Source of the DNA: Pleurostoma richardsiae
Lineage: Eukaryota; Ascomycota; Sordariomycetes; Calosphaeriales; Pleurostomataceae
Reading direction: 5' to 3'
Length of the DNA stretch: 64,000 nt
NCBI GenBank assembly: GCA_030052745.1
Contig: JANBVO010000033.1
Span: forward strand, 1 to 64,000
The translations under genes were made by a program, and so were the position numbers. The notes beneath the pieces are model-generated. The model had not been told where the DNA came from, searched no databases, and saw only the letters and a program-made list of their open reading frames with translations. Position 1 is the stretch's first letter, and each line of letters starts with the position of its first letter. This document shows, one piece after another, positions 1 through 11,367 of the stretch.

Positions 1-618
1 ATAGCCAGAGTCATTGTCGGAGTCGGAATCGGAATCGACATCGGTGATAGAAGACTCTGAATCGGACTCATCATCCGCATCCAACAGCGGCTCAGAATTC
101 GAGCTCGCTCTAGGTTCCAAATCGCAGCCCGAGGCACTGACGGTGGTCTCGCCAACGCACGGAGGACCATTGTAACGAGGGAATACACCCAGCGATGGTG
201 ATGCCGAGACGTCGCCAGGCTCTTGTACTGCCTCCTGCGTCTGCTCTGCATTTCTGCTCGTTGCATTTTCAGATACACGGAGCAGACTATCCATGAGGGA
301 GGACAAGAGATGGACTGCCTCATCGCAAGTGGTGAGCGCTTGTGACACTCTGTCACTAGAGAGCAGAGTCGACGGGCTCTCCGAGCAATCCCTCAAGAGC
401 TCATCTTGAACGGTCTTTAGGGTGGTGAGATGCACCCTCGCAGAATGGATTGTAGAAACAACGGCAGCTCCGATAACATGAGGGACTGGATGATCTCGCG
501 ACATGTTGCCATGTTCGAGTCCTGATCCGCTGGGTGGAGGAGACGTATTTGCGCCAACTCCAGGTCTGAGATTCCGGCGTTGGTGCCATCGTCGAGGAAG
601 GCCTGAGCCTGGGGACAT
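1..618 (-). CDS. Unidentified protein, 3' part only, with acidic Ser/Asp tail (runs off left edge)
   Basis: An uninterrupted minus-strand frame runs from a stop near 704 to the window edge. Its first ATG is at 618 and gives at least 206 codons. The middle is helical and Leu/Thr/Val-rich, with runs such as STIHSARVHLTTLKTVQDEL. The C-terminal part visible here is an Asp/Ser/Glu tract (DSDSESS, DSDSDSDNDS). No domain is recognised with certainty; the helical part is faintly like the regulatory region of AflR-type Zn2Cys6 factors, but this is only an impression. Shorter frames of 75 and 143 codons overlap it on the same strand. This frame is preferred because it stays open to the edge. The AT-rich transposon block starts about 470 bp upstream of its start, so promoter loss is possible. 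Confidence 0.4.
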   Translation of the reverse strand, partial: MSPGSGLPRRWHQRRNLRPGVGANTSPPPSGSGLEHGNMSRDHPVPHVIGAAVVSTIHSARVHLTTLKTVQDELLRDCSESPSTLLSSDRVSQALTTCDEAVHLLSSLMDSLLRVSENATSRNAEQTQEAVQEPGDVSASPSLGVFPRYNGPPCVGETTVSASGCDLEPRASSNSEPLLDADDESDSESSITDVDSDSDSDNDSGY

Positions 619-1085
619 GTCGAAACCCGAAATATGAGGGACATGACGGACAGCGGAAGAACAAGCGAAGGCGAGAGTAGGAGGATAGTATATACATAGG
701 GAGCTTCAGATCAAGCCAGCTACCGCGGGCCGAGTGCCTTCCCCCTGGCAGTTCGTTCCCTACGGGGGACTTGCCCGAAAACAGGTAAGACATGGCATCT
801 ACCCCAGTGGCGACATGTAAGAAATTATCCATCGCGCCGGCGAGATTCGATGTGAATAGTTCGTATATTCTGGTGAGGGATGGGTGCTGCTGCCAGTGAC
901 GGTTGAGAAACGGCCGTTACAAACGGAAAGCTGCAGTGCAATTGACCGGTGCGCGAAACGGGCAGGCGGTGAGTTTGGGCGTGCCGTAAAAAGATGGTGG
1001 TAGAGTTTATGCCTTGGAATCAAGGCTCAAAGGTGAGCTCGATGGTGCAGGTGTAGTTGCCTAAACAGGCAACTATTCCACGCGG
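619..1085. other. Presumed 5' flank of the edge gene up to the AT-rich boundary
   Basis: Normal-GC sequence that ends sharply near 1085, where base composition drops to heavily AT-rich. Frames open here on both strands but none carries recognisable motifs. Further 5' exons of the edge gene could lie here. No convincing splice pair was found. Confidence 0.3.
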
Positions 1086-1109
1086 AGACACATAATAATA
1101 GTTAATTAA

Positions 1110-3600
1110 TTTAAAAAAAATATTAACTAGTTTAACGTTAAAGTTAAGCCGTTTTAAAATCAGAAAACGGTACTTTTAACTGTTACGAAAGAAATAAAAA
1201 CTATATTAAAAAGAAAGTTAAAGTTAATATAACGGGTTTATATATTAAAAATAACGTTCGTATTAATAATTAAAAAGATAGAATTTTTTTAAACTTTATA
1301 AAATGATTTATATAAAGAAAACTTCTTATATTATTACGATTTAAAGTAACCGTTATTTTTTAAAGTTAACGTTTATAAATACGTTTTTAGTTTATTTATC
1401 TTTTAACTTAATTAATTATAAATAAAAAACTAAATTCTAAATAAAAATATATCCGTAAATCGTATTAAATTAATTTTATTTATATTTAAATTAACTATAA
1501 CGGTTAAAAAAAAATACGAATCGACGGAAATCAAAATTATAGAAATAATATAAGTTAATAGGAAGTTACGAAAATTAATTTAATTAAACCGATACTTTAT
1601 TAATATTTTTACCGACTACATCTTAATTAAAAAGATTATAATATATACTTCGTTAAATATAATAAACTTTAATAAAACGAACTTAAAACTCGTTAACGTA
1701 GCTAATTATTTATTATAGTTTAACTTATAAATCTTTTATATTTTTAGTAAACTAAATATCGTTCCTGATATTTTATTTAAATTACTAACGTTCGTAAAGG
1801 ATTTAAATAAATTATAAAGTAATAAAATTAACGAGTTAAACGATATTATAACTAGTACGTAAACTAAAAGTAATAATTTCGCGTTATACGTAGAAGAAAT
1901 GTTAATTAAACCGATCTTACATTTCGATTTTAAAAACCGTATTATCGACGGATATTATAAGGATAAGAAATACGGAAAAATTATTTAAAAGCTCTAAAAT
2001 TACGTTAACTATATTAAGATAAACGAACCGAACTTTAAGTTTAATATTTTAAAGCAGAAACGACGAAAAAAACCTTCCCTTCCGTATAGACCGTTCGAAA
2101 TAACGAATAATCTTCTTTATTATATCGATTACTTTAATAGAAGAAGACTTTATATTTTTATAAACTACGTTCCGAAGTTTTTCGAATTAGTTTATAATTA
2201 TAAATACTACTTTAGTATTAATAAAATAATAGTTAATTTTAATAACGTTATATTTAATAAAAAAACTTAAAAAGTCCGTAAATAAATATAATTTTACGAA
2301 ACTTATTATTAAAACTAAATAAATAAAAATTTACTATTAAGAAAAATAATACTAATTAAAACTCTATTATAGTTATTTTATACGATAATAATAGATTTTA
2401 TAACGTAATTACTAAAAGTATAAATAAAAAATACCTTTTAAACGTTATTAAAATATTATATTTTAAATACGATCTATACGATAACGTATAAATTTAATAA
2501 AAAAACGTTGTTTATAATAAGTTATTTAATATATAAAGCGAAAGATTAAGTAATTATAATTATTAAAACGTTAGAAATAACTAATTAAAATATATTAAAG
2601 TACGTTATTTTAAATAAAAACCCGAAATTTATTTCCGAAATATAACGAGTTATATTTATCGTCTTTAACGTTAAACTTCTTTTCTTTATAATATATTACT
2701 TTTAAATAGATAAATAATTAAAACGTATAAATTAAATAATAAAAATAACTATCCGTTATTATATCGTAATAAATTTAAACGTATTATAATATAATTTATT
2801 ACTAACGTTTTAATATTATATTAATAACGTTATAACCGTTACGATTAACTAGTTATTAAACGAATTAGTTTATAGTTTTAAACTTAAGATAATATTAAAT
2901 ATACTCGCCGAACTATACGAAAAACTAGTTAACGAAAACGTTTTTAAAGTAATACGTACTAGTTATTAATAAGAAGTTATAATTTTAATAAATATCGTCG
3001 TAGCCGTCGTTAAATAACGATACGATAATAAATATAGTTTTATTTTTTACGAAATCGGAAATACGATTTACTTCCGTTTAAATAAGGGTTATAATTTACT
3101 CAGTAAACTTCGTATTAAGTAGTCCGATTAACGTACCGGCTTTTTTAAAGTAATAAATAAAAAAAATCTATTAGTATACGAATTAAATTTCCTTATATAT
3201 TAATAAGTTTACTTTATCGTTTCGGTAGTTTAATTTTATAAATTAAAGTAAAAGAAAGATCTTTTTAATCGAAACCGTAAAAAACTACTAGAAGTTATTA
3301 TAAATAATATAGATAACTATATAATAAATAAAATCGTAAAAACTAGAATTATTTAAAAGAAAAATAACTTTATAATATAATATTTCGTTAAATAAAGAAA
3401 CGGAAAAACAAAGAATAATATTTAAAAAATTAAAGCCGTTTTATTATACCGTAATAAGAAAACCGTTAAGAACTATAACGTAACTAACTTTATTATCGAT
3501 TAAGATAAAAAATATAAAACTAAAAATATCGCTTACTTTAAATATAAATTCGTCGATAAAATCTTAAAGTTAAATATCGAGATCGTTTTCTTATACGTTA
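1110..3600 (+). mobile_element. Fossil Ty3/Gypsy element A, 3' half of pol
   Basis: Plus-strand remains in Gypsy pol order: an RNase H/connection-like part (about 1130-1850), an integrase-like part with the zinc-binding and core regions (about 2080-2950) and its GPY/F-like end (about 3060-3230), then a chromodomain-like part (about 3330-3500). The 5' half (gag, protease, most of RT) is missing at the junction with normal DNA near 1090. The element is broken, with very many breaks. The composition fits saturated RIP, so the copy is old. A second copy of its 3' end lies at 49690-50537. Family assignment rests on pattern recognition of the conserved pol order. Confidence 0.7.
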
Positions 3601-4204
3601 ATCGTATTAAGAAAATTAACTAAACGCGTTAAAAAACTATTAAACTTCTCGTTTAATATAAAAGAAATAATACGAATAATTAGATTATTTATTAACGATC
3701 GTTGATTTTTCTCTATTATTTTCTTTTTATTAACTTAAATAATAGTAGAGTTAAATAAAACGAAAAATAGATAAAACGTTTTTCGTAAATAATCCTTTAT
3801 TTATTAAGTTAAAATCGTAAAACCTTTTATTTTTCATCCGATATTTAATACTTATTTAAAAAAATAAACTAACTCGATAATTTTTTATTTTAAAATCTTA
3901 ATACTTTTATAAATCTTTTCTTTTAATAATTTAACTAAAACTACTTTTCCCGAAAAACCTAATGTTTTCTAAACGGTAACGACGCGCCCGTTAAATTTAA
4001 TAACGCGTTCGATAAGTATTATATTTAAAAATGCGAAAAACCTCCTTAATAATACGCCTATTAACTTTACCGTCGTACTTACTAAATATAATAAAATTCG
4101 ACGTAATATATAAATTAGAACTTATATATAAAAAACTTTCTATAAGTTCCTATTAATTCTTAAAATCTTAAAAACTCGTACTATTACTTTAAAAAAATAT
4201 ACGT
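3600..4204. mobile_element. Linking segment between Gypsy pol and segment D
   Basis: AT-rich sequence with no coding pattern recognised. The same segment in the same order follows the pol fragment in the right-hand block (to about 50537), so it belongs to the repeated unit and is not a chance neighbour. It could be a decayed LTR or untranslated region. No second flanking copy in the window proves an LTR. Confidence 0.45.
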
Positions 4205-6757
4205 CGAATTAAATAAATTAAACGAAAAATATGGTAAATTAATCGAAAAACCTAAAAATAATATAAAGAAATTTAAAAACTTACGAAAAAAAATTAATAT
4301 TATTAAAAACTACGAAAAGTAAATAATAATAACGGAATTATTAAACGAAATTAATAAATGGATGAAAACTAAAGAAACTATAGAAACTGTTATAATTACT
4401 TTCGTTAAAGAAAAACCGGAAAAAATTTAAAAAGAATAACTAGTTAGTAAATCCGATGAATTAATTTTTACTATTACTTTTAAAAATATTTTACTACGCG
4501 TTATAAATACCGATAAAATTAAATAACGTAATAAAAAAATAAATAACTTAATTTAGTTTTATTAAATTATAAATAAAAAGTTTAATATTAGTTTCTAATA
4601 TAAACTATATATAAATTTATAAGTTATTCTTAACTATTTATAAATTAAAAATAATAAATATAAAGTTAATAACGTTATTATTAACTTTAAATATATTACT
4701 TTACGAAAAATAATAACGATAATAAATTTTAATACTATTATTACTTACGTAGTAGTAAATAAAAACTACGTTATAATTAATAATTAACTCGATATTTTTA
4801 CCGAAAAAAACGAAGATTTTATCTAACTTATTTTTTTATAGAATAAATAAAAGAAAGATAGAAAGATCGCGACTTATATTCTTAAATACGACTAATTAAT
4901 TATTAAAGTTCTCGAATAGTATAATACGAGTTTATACGATAATATTCTCTTTTAAATCTTAAAAACGGAATAGACTTAAGGATTTTTTACTTCCTAACGC
5001 GAATAGAAATTTAATTTTATCGACGAATTAGTTAATAATATTACGTTAAAGAAATTAAAAATCGAATTTCTAATTAACAACGTAATAGTAATTTAAGCCG
5101 TTATAGAAAAATATTTTACTATTAAAATTAATAACGTTTTAAATAATTTTATATAATTATTTAAAGAAATTAATATTTACGAAATCGATAATATATTATA
5201 ATTTCGAAACGTTAACGTTAATAACGACGACGTTAAAAATAACAATAAAAACAATAATAAAAATGAAAAAAAAAATAAAAACGATAACGAAAACAAAGAC
5301 GGTATTAATAGGAATAACGGAATAAATAAACGTAACTTAAAATTAAACCGTTTTACGATTAATAGTAAAAATGTTAATAAGTTTAAGCCGTATAATTTAA
5401 AAATTAAGTTAAAAAAAAAAACCGACGATAAAGAAAAATCTTACGATAAAGAAAACGTTATAAAGGAAGTATATATTAAAATTAACGATAATACCGTTTT
5501 ATTTAACTACGTTTTTAACGAGATTAATTCCTTTTATAAAGGATATATTTCGGATAAAATATATATTTAAAATAATATAATCCGTCGTATTAAAAATAAC
5601 TTTGTTAAAGTTATAATTACTTATTAAGAAAATAAAATCTACGACTAATATTTTTTTATTAAGGCGATAATTTTCGTACTTCAATACTATAACGTAAAAT
5701 ATAGTTTTAATAAGAGAATTAACGGAATATTAATTAAATTAAAACGTTTAGATTTCGTTTAAATTATTTCGATTTAAACTACTTTTAACGTAATAATAAT
5801 ATAATCGAATACCGGTTATAATATAATAATAAAATATATAATCGTTAATATAATAAAAATAGTTAAAACGTTATAAAATAAAGTAACTTCTACCGAGAAA
5901 AAAGTTAAAAATATAGAGAATAAAGTTAAACGTTTCGAAAAAAATCTTAACGATTAAAAAGGTTTCTCGAAAAAGTACCTAGTAAGATTTAACGGTAAAG
6001 TTAAAATAATTAACGAAAATATCGTTTACTTTAATAAGAAAGTTACGAAGTTTAACTTTATTTACGATAATAACGCGTAAAGTTTATAAGTATAAACTAA
6101 AACTATAGATAAAATATGTAATATAATTAAAAGTATTAGTAGAATAATAATACGCTTTAATAAAATAAAAGCTGAGATCCGTACTTTTCGAAGAAACGTT
6201 AACGAAGTTACCTTTATAATTAAATAAGCGTTTAAGCTAAAACCGAAACTATCGGTAGAAGGTATTAGTTTTACGATACTAGTTCCTAGTACTTTCGCTT
6301 TAATAATAAAACGTAGCCTTCCGAGAAATAACTTTAATAAGCGTAGAAGTAAAAAGAAAAAAGTTAAGCCCGATTATTAATCAATAAGCCTTAGCGAAGA
6401 ACTATAAAACTAATAGGAAGAAAGAAATATAATATAAAATAAATAAGGCGGAGATTTCATTAGATTAAATAATTAAGACGTTGTTTTTCTTTTCATTTAA
6501 ATAAGAATATGTTATAATATTCTAGGTATTCCCTTGAGGAGTATTTAGACTTATTTAATACGTAAGGCGTTAGGCCTAGTTTTATATAAGGTAGGTTTAG
6601 TAGATAGATATTTTAAATAGAGAATTAAGTTTTTACTACTATATTACCTAATATTTTAACTTGAACGTTATATTTTAGTTTATATAGATTTCTATACGGT
6701 TAATTATAACTACTTACGTGCTAACTTAAGTAATAAGAACTAACTTATTATAGCATT
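4205..6757 (+). mobile_element. Fossil segment D (unassigned element part), left copy
   Basis: About 2.55 kb of RIP-degraded repeat. Frame-like composition on the plus strand runs to about 6378: Lys/Glu-rich helical stretches, an Asn/Asp/Lys-rich linker near 5220-5330 and a very basic end near 6340-6380. A non-coding tail of about 380 bp follows and ends in a short hairpin at about 6720-6757. An inverted copy lies at 57253-59815 and a partial tandem copy at 6957-7605. The family is not identified. It may be an extra reading frame of the Gypsy element upstream or a separate element. It is broken, with many breaks, and old. Confidence 0.55.
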
Positions 6758-6956
6758 AATAATCTTTATGATATATATATTTATATAAAAAAAAAATAAA
6801 AAAAAAATTCTTATAAAATCTTTTTCTTTAAAGTTCTAAATTTATTATATAATTTATAATTTATATATAAATATTAATATAAAATTTTAATATTTCTTTT
6901 TAAATTAAATTTTATTTATAAATTCTAAGTTTATTATAAAATAAAAAAGTAAAATG

Positions 6957-7605
6957 AAATTTTTATAATATATAATCGAAAATATTAATAGAATAATAAT
7001 ATGTTTTAATAAGATAAAAGTTAAAATTTATACCCTTCGAAAAAACATTAATAAAATTACTTCCGTAATTAAATAAATGCTTAAATTAAAACTAAAATTA
7101 TTAATAAAAAGCATGAATTCTATAATATTAATTTTTAATACTCTCGTTTTAATAGTAAAACGTAGCTTTTTAAAAAATAACCTTAACAAGCGTAAAATTA
7201 AAAAAAAAAAAAAAAACTAAGCTTAATTATCAAATAATAAACCTTAATGAAAAACTAGAAAACTAATAAGGAAAAAAAATATAATATAAAATAAATAAGG
7301 TAAAGATTTCATTAGATTAAATAATTAAAGCGTTACTTTTCTTTTTATTTAAATAAAAACATATTATAATACTTTAAACGTTCTCTTAAAGAACGCTTAA
7401 AACTATTTAACACGTAAAGCACTAAGCTTAACCTTATATAAGGATAAACCTAGCAGACAGATATGTTAGATAGAGAATTAAACTCTTAACACTATATTAC
7501 TTAATATCCTAACTTAGACGTCATACCTTAGTCTATACAGACTCCTACGTAATCAGTCTTCACTGCCTGCGTGCTAACCTAAGCAATAAGCTCCAGCTTA
7601 TTATA
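6957..7605 (+). repeat. Second, partial copy of the end of segment D
   Basis: Direct repeat of 6110-6757, including the basic coding-like end and the terminal hairpin. Its last 220 bp (7385-7605) are clearly less AT-shifted than the first copy and read as near-normal sequence, for example GCCTGCGTGCTAACC near 7570. RIP pressure therefore fades towards the gene island, or this end is younger. About 200 bp of simple AT-rich sequence separates the two copies. Confidence 0.7.
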
Positions 7606-9112
7606 GTACGGCCCCATAACGCCGTGCAATCAGCCCCGCCTCGCCGTACAGGCCTGAGGCACATAGAGCGGGGTAATCTGACACATCAGGAGAGGAGAGG
7701 CCACGCCACCTGTTTTCCTAGAGTTCCTGATCCTTCAAGGATCAGTTAATGAGCAATGACTACAGTGATGCACTATCGAATCGCTATCGTATCTTCATCG
7801 AACCGTGTCTATTCTATCTTACCTGACCTTATGTGTGACGTGCCTTACGAAAGAAACAAGAGTTATTTAAAATATAAAGCATTTATAAAAAAGGTCGTTT
7901 TATAATAAATCGCTAACCGCTAATAGTAGATACTTAGCTTATTATATACTTTATCTACATCACCCTAGTCACTCTAAACGGCACTCGGTGAGCCATAGCT
8001 CACCCAGCATGGATCCTTCCGAATGCCTTAAAGCGGCGTGTTAGGGTGAAACCTGGCCGAGCTCCTTCTCTAAATCTCATGTAGTTAGCTGCCACTCTGT
8101 GGCCGTTGTAGTACACCGCTAACACGCAGTAGCGAGTTTCTGGAGACATACCACTTAGTAGGTGCTCATCGGGGTTATTAATCACGGATCCAAAAAGCTT
8201 CCGAACTATCCTCATATCCTGGCTTTGTCGGTAACGTCGTCGGTCAATAACGATTCAGGAGACAAGAGTCTAATTGTCTTGTACATCCTTCCATGTCAAG
8301 AGGTTAAGAGACATGTAAGGGTTGAGAATTAGGAGGAAGTCTATGCCGGGCACGCTGATCATGAGGTCACGCACACTACACAGTACCACTGTGTAGCTTC
8401 AGTTGTCTTGGGCGTAACCATATCCTAACTGCTAGTCGGGACCTTTGACGAGTCCGGCGATCTACAGGCATAGTGGGGAAGCGTTAGCATGTCGCTCACC
8501 GTCTCAACTATGAGGATACAGCTTAGTTTCGAGAAAACCACGTTATCAGTTCTTGCCCTCCTCCCTTCGCTGTGGAAAGTTTAAGGAATAGCGTCATGTT
8601 GTCTTTATCCAAGTACTGCACAGTCCCCCTGTGTACACTCCACCCCCTGTAGCCTCCGTTACGAGAATGCAGTTACTATGTAGCTCCCTAGACATGTTAG
8701 CTCGCCTCCGCAGGGGCGAACCCGAGCGCTAATGCAGGCAGCTTATATAGTGGAGACCGACCTCGCTGCCATTGTCCGACCTGAAAGTATCTCCGGGCGC
8801 GGTTACGGCTACCTACTTGATACATTGTCCTCCATCCTAATCTGTGCACAAACGCACAGTACCGGGTTGGTATAAGACGTAGTAACCGGTACGTAGGTCT
8901 CTTCGTCCTCGCCTGTGATCGCTGAGATTACCAAGCAACCATGCATTTGTCATGAGAACCTTTTACGTTGTACTCACGACGTAGCACCACGCTATTGCCA
9001 TATCCCATTATGGGTTTCAGATGTATATGCAGAGGCGCCAGCAGGGATAGGATATTTAATATGTGACGACGAGAACGTCGTCTCTCAGACCATACATGAT
9101 TGAGAACTTGCC
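7606..9112. other. Intergenic stretch without a supportable gene
   Basis: Normal-GC DNA between the transposon block and the NmrA-like gene. Only short frames of up to 71 codons occur, in conflicting phases, with no recognised motif. It may hold remains of a decayed gene, and it serves as the upstream region of the gene starting at 9113. Confidence 0.4.
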
Positions 9113-10438
9113 ATGGTCAGAATTGCTATTGCGGGAGCTTCCGGGCGTGAGCTACCTCCACTACTGCCGTAGGGTTCCTACAGTTACTGATCCGTCCGGC
9201 CCATCGCTCAGAACTGGCCCAGGAGATCCTAGACGGACTCGTTGCAACCGGAAAGCACGAGATTATCGGTCTGGTCCGGAAGGTATCGCTTTGTTGACGG
9301 GCTCGATGAGAAACGCTAGAGATCATCAACACTGAATTCTTGTAGGATCCAACAACTCTTCCGCCTCTCCCTGGCGTCCAGTGGGCGAAGACAAACTACG
9401 AAGACAAGTCGGACTTGGTTCGTCTCCTCAGTGGTGTCCACACCGTCTTATGTTTCTTTATCTCCCATAAAGACCCGAATGGAGTCGGCGAGAAGCGGCT
9501 GATCGATGCTGCTGTCGAGGCGAACGTTAAGCGATATGCTGCGAGTGAATGGTCTATGTAATGTTCATTGCGAGGAGTAATCAGCCGCTGCTGAATTGTA
9601 ACTGATGGCGATATAGCGGCGTGAAGCTCGAAGCCGTCCGAGATATAGTGCCTTGGTACACAAGTAAGCTCGACGTCCGCGCGTACTTGGAAGAGATCAA
9701 TCGGAAACAGAAGGCAAGTCGCGATGCTCCACCGAGAACACCCAACGCTTCAGACGCGCTCTGGCCCGCAGCTGCTGATACGGAGTCTTGCAGGTTTTGG
9801 AATACACTCTGTTTCATCCCGGACTGTTTATGAACTATCTCGGATATCCTCGTCAGACAACCAAGTACATCGCTCTCTTTCCGCTCTTATTCGACCTCGA
9901 TAATATGCGCGCGATTCTAGATAAACAACACCTGGACGCGAGCATAGCATACACGGCAGTTGAGGACATTAAGGGGGTTGTTGCCCGTGCGGTTGAGTAT
10001 GAAGGCGCGTGGCCTGCTGAGGGGGGACTCGTGGGAGGTCAAGTCACTGTTGCACAACTTCTGGAACTTGGAGAGAGGATTCGAGGTCAGTACGAGTGCT
10101 ATGACCCACGATGAAGATAGAGCCAGGAAATGTCTTCAGGTGGCAGAAGCTGACATGGGAACCTCGCAGGCAAGCCTTTCGAGGTGGAATGGGTTGAGGA
10201 GAAGGACCTTGAGGCGGGTGTCCTAAAAGCGAGCTGGCTACCACCGCTAGATCCGCAGACTGTTGGAGGTCTCTCAAAGGAGCAGCAGGAGGCATTCACA
10301 AGAGCTGTCGTGATCGGCACTTTACTCGCGGTCGCTCACGGGGCCTGGTCGACAACTGATGAGTGGAACCGGCTTCTGCCTGATTACAGGTTTACCGGCT
10401 TGGGGGAATTCCTCGAGCAGGTCTGGGCACGGGATTAG
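9113..10438 (+). CDS. NmrA-like / isoflavone-reductase-type NAD(P)-binding oxidoreductase
   Basis: Six exons (9113-9146, 9212-9282, 9346-9557, 9617-9713, 9794-10085, 10170-10438) join to a 324-residue protein, the usual length for the family. The N-terminus reads VRIAIAGASGQLAQEILDGL, a Rossmann GxxGxxG-type dinucleotide site at residues 8-14. Family motifs follow across the junctions: SGVHTVLCFF, AAVEANVKRYAASEW, DIVPWYTSKLDVRAYLEE and FHPGLFMNYLGYP. Intron 4 (9714-9793) uses a GC donor (GCAAGT) with a normal CAG acceptor; the others are GT-AG. Such proteins reduce small-molecule substrates or sense the NADP state; the substrate is unknown. Without splicing the locus looks like a pseudogene, but every frame break falls inside an intron. 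It stands between the transposon block and an SDR gene on the opposite strand. Confidence 0.88.
9714..9793 (+). other. GC-AG intron in the NmrA-like gene
   Basis: The exon end AAG is followed by GCAAGT, the classic non-canonical GC donor, and the intron ends in TTGCAG. Removing it joins NRKQK to VLEYTLFHPG in frame, which matches the family. No GT donor nearby gives a comparable join. Confidence 0.75.
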
Positions 10439-11367
10439 AAGCTACCTAAGCTACGAGGATATACAATGAGCTCTTCTTATGGACTATTCTCCAGATTACA
10501 GCGTCGTCGTACGATAACTTTGTAGGACGACCTGGGGAATGCCTTGAGCGCATCCCCTTCGTTAGTGTATGCGTCTTTGGTGATGGTACGCTCTTCACAC
10601 ACCCACCCTAGAGTACGAACACATCCCATCTCTCTGCCTTCGGAAAGTCGGGGTGGCCTTCCTGTCCGATGGATATAGCAATAGGAAGCACATTCTGACC
10701 AACCGTCGGCTTTCGATATCGCTTTACGGAGAATAAGACTCTGTCAGTTACTAATCAAAACTCTGCTTCAATAGAAATAGATCAACCCCTCATGTGCTGA
10801 AGAGGGGCCTTCGATAGATAACTGGGAGCGTCGGCTTGCTAGGCTCGTCGCGAATAGAGTAGCATAACTATTCAATCGGCACATCGCTCGTAATGCGCCG
10901 AAGGCGGCGGAACGGGACAGCGTTAGGGCGCTCGTCGTGTGATCTGGTAACTACTTCGGCCTAATGTCCAGCATCCACAGTCACATCGCCGCATAGACGG
11001 CGGAATATTCTCTGATCGTATCACAGAGCAATGCTACCACAGAGTCGGGTGATGACTCGAGCAACACCCATTCATCAGGCCTCCAGCCTCTTCGCTCAGG
11101 GATAATCGTTGCCGTAATTACGGCCGGGGTGGTGAACATCGGAAGGGACATGGAGCTAGGCCTGCCGATGCATGGAGAGACAGAGGAAACAAGGCCTCTG
11201 AATCTCGACGAGCAATTGCATCCCCCGAGGGACTGACGATGCGTAGCGGAGAGACATGGCCAATAAAGCGTTCCGTGACGTTCCTCTGTTCATATCCTGG
11301 CTATGTGAATCTCTGTTGAACCGTTCTGCTCGGCGTCCACTAGACGTACACGTATATCCGTGTCGAT
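10439..11367. other. Intergenic stretch, tail-to-tail, containing a dispersed repeat copy
   Basis: No gene is supported. A sequence of about 75 bp at 10897-10972 recurs elsewhere in the window (listed separately). This region holds the 3' sides of the NmrA-like gene and the SDR gene, so it should carry both polyadenylation regions. No clear signal stands out. Confidence 0.4.
10897..10972 (+). repeat. Dispersed short repeat, copy 1
   Basis: About 75 bp including GCGCCGAAGGCGGCGGAACG and CGTCGTGTGATCTGGTAACT. The same order of blocks is found inverted at 25140-25213, and a weaker version at 20488-20550. The family is unknown; it could be the remains of a MITE or a solo LTR. Confidence 0.5.

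Noticed and set aside
5499-5684. 61-codon minus frame and 79-codon plus frame (59618-59857) in AT-rich blocks
   Set aside because: Chance frames in RIP-degraded repeat. Composition is Ile/Asn/Phe/Lys-dominated with no gene features.
6720-6757. D as a Helitron
   Set aside because: A terminal hairpin is present, but CTRR is not at the expected distance after it and no Rep/helicase pattern was seen. Left unassigned.
6110-7605. The two 650-bp direct repeats as LTRs of one small element
   Set aside because: Only 200 bp of simple AT sequence lies between them and the repeat includes coding-like sequence. A tandem partial copy explains it better.
9113-10438. NmrA-like locus as a pseudogene
   Set aside because: All apparent stops and frame shifts fall in introns (one GC-AG). 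The spliced frame is complete with family motifs and a length of 324 residues.
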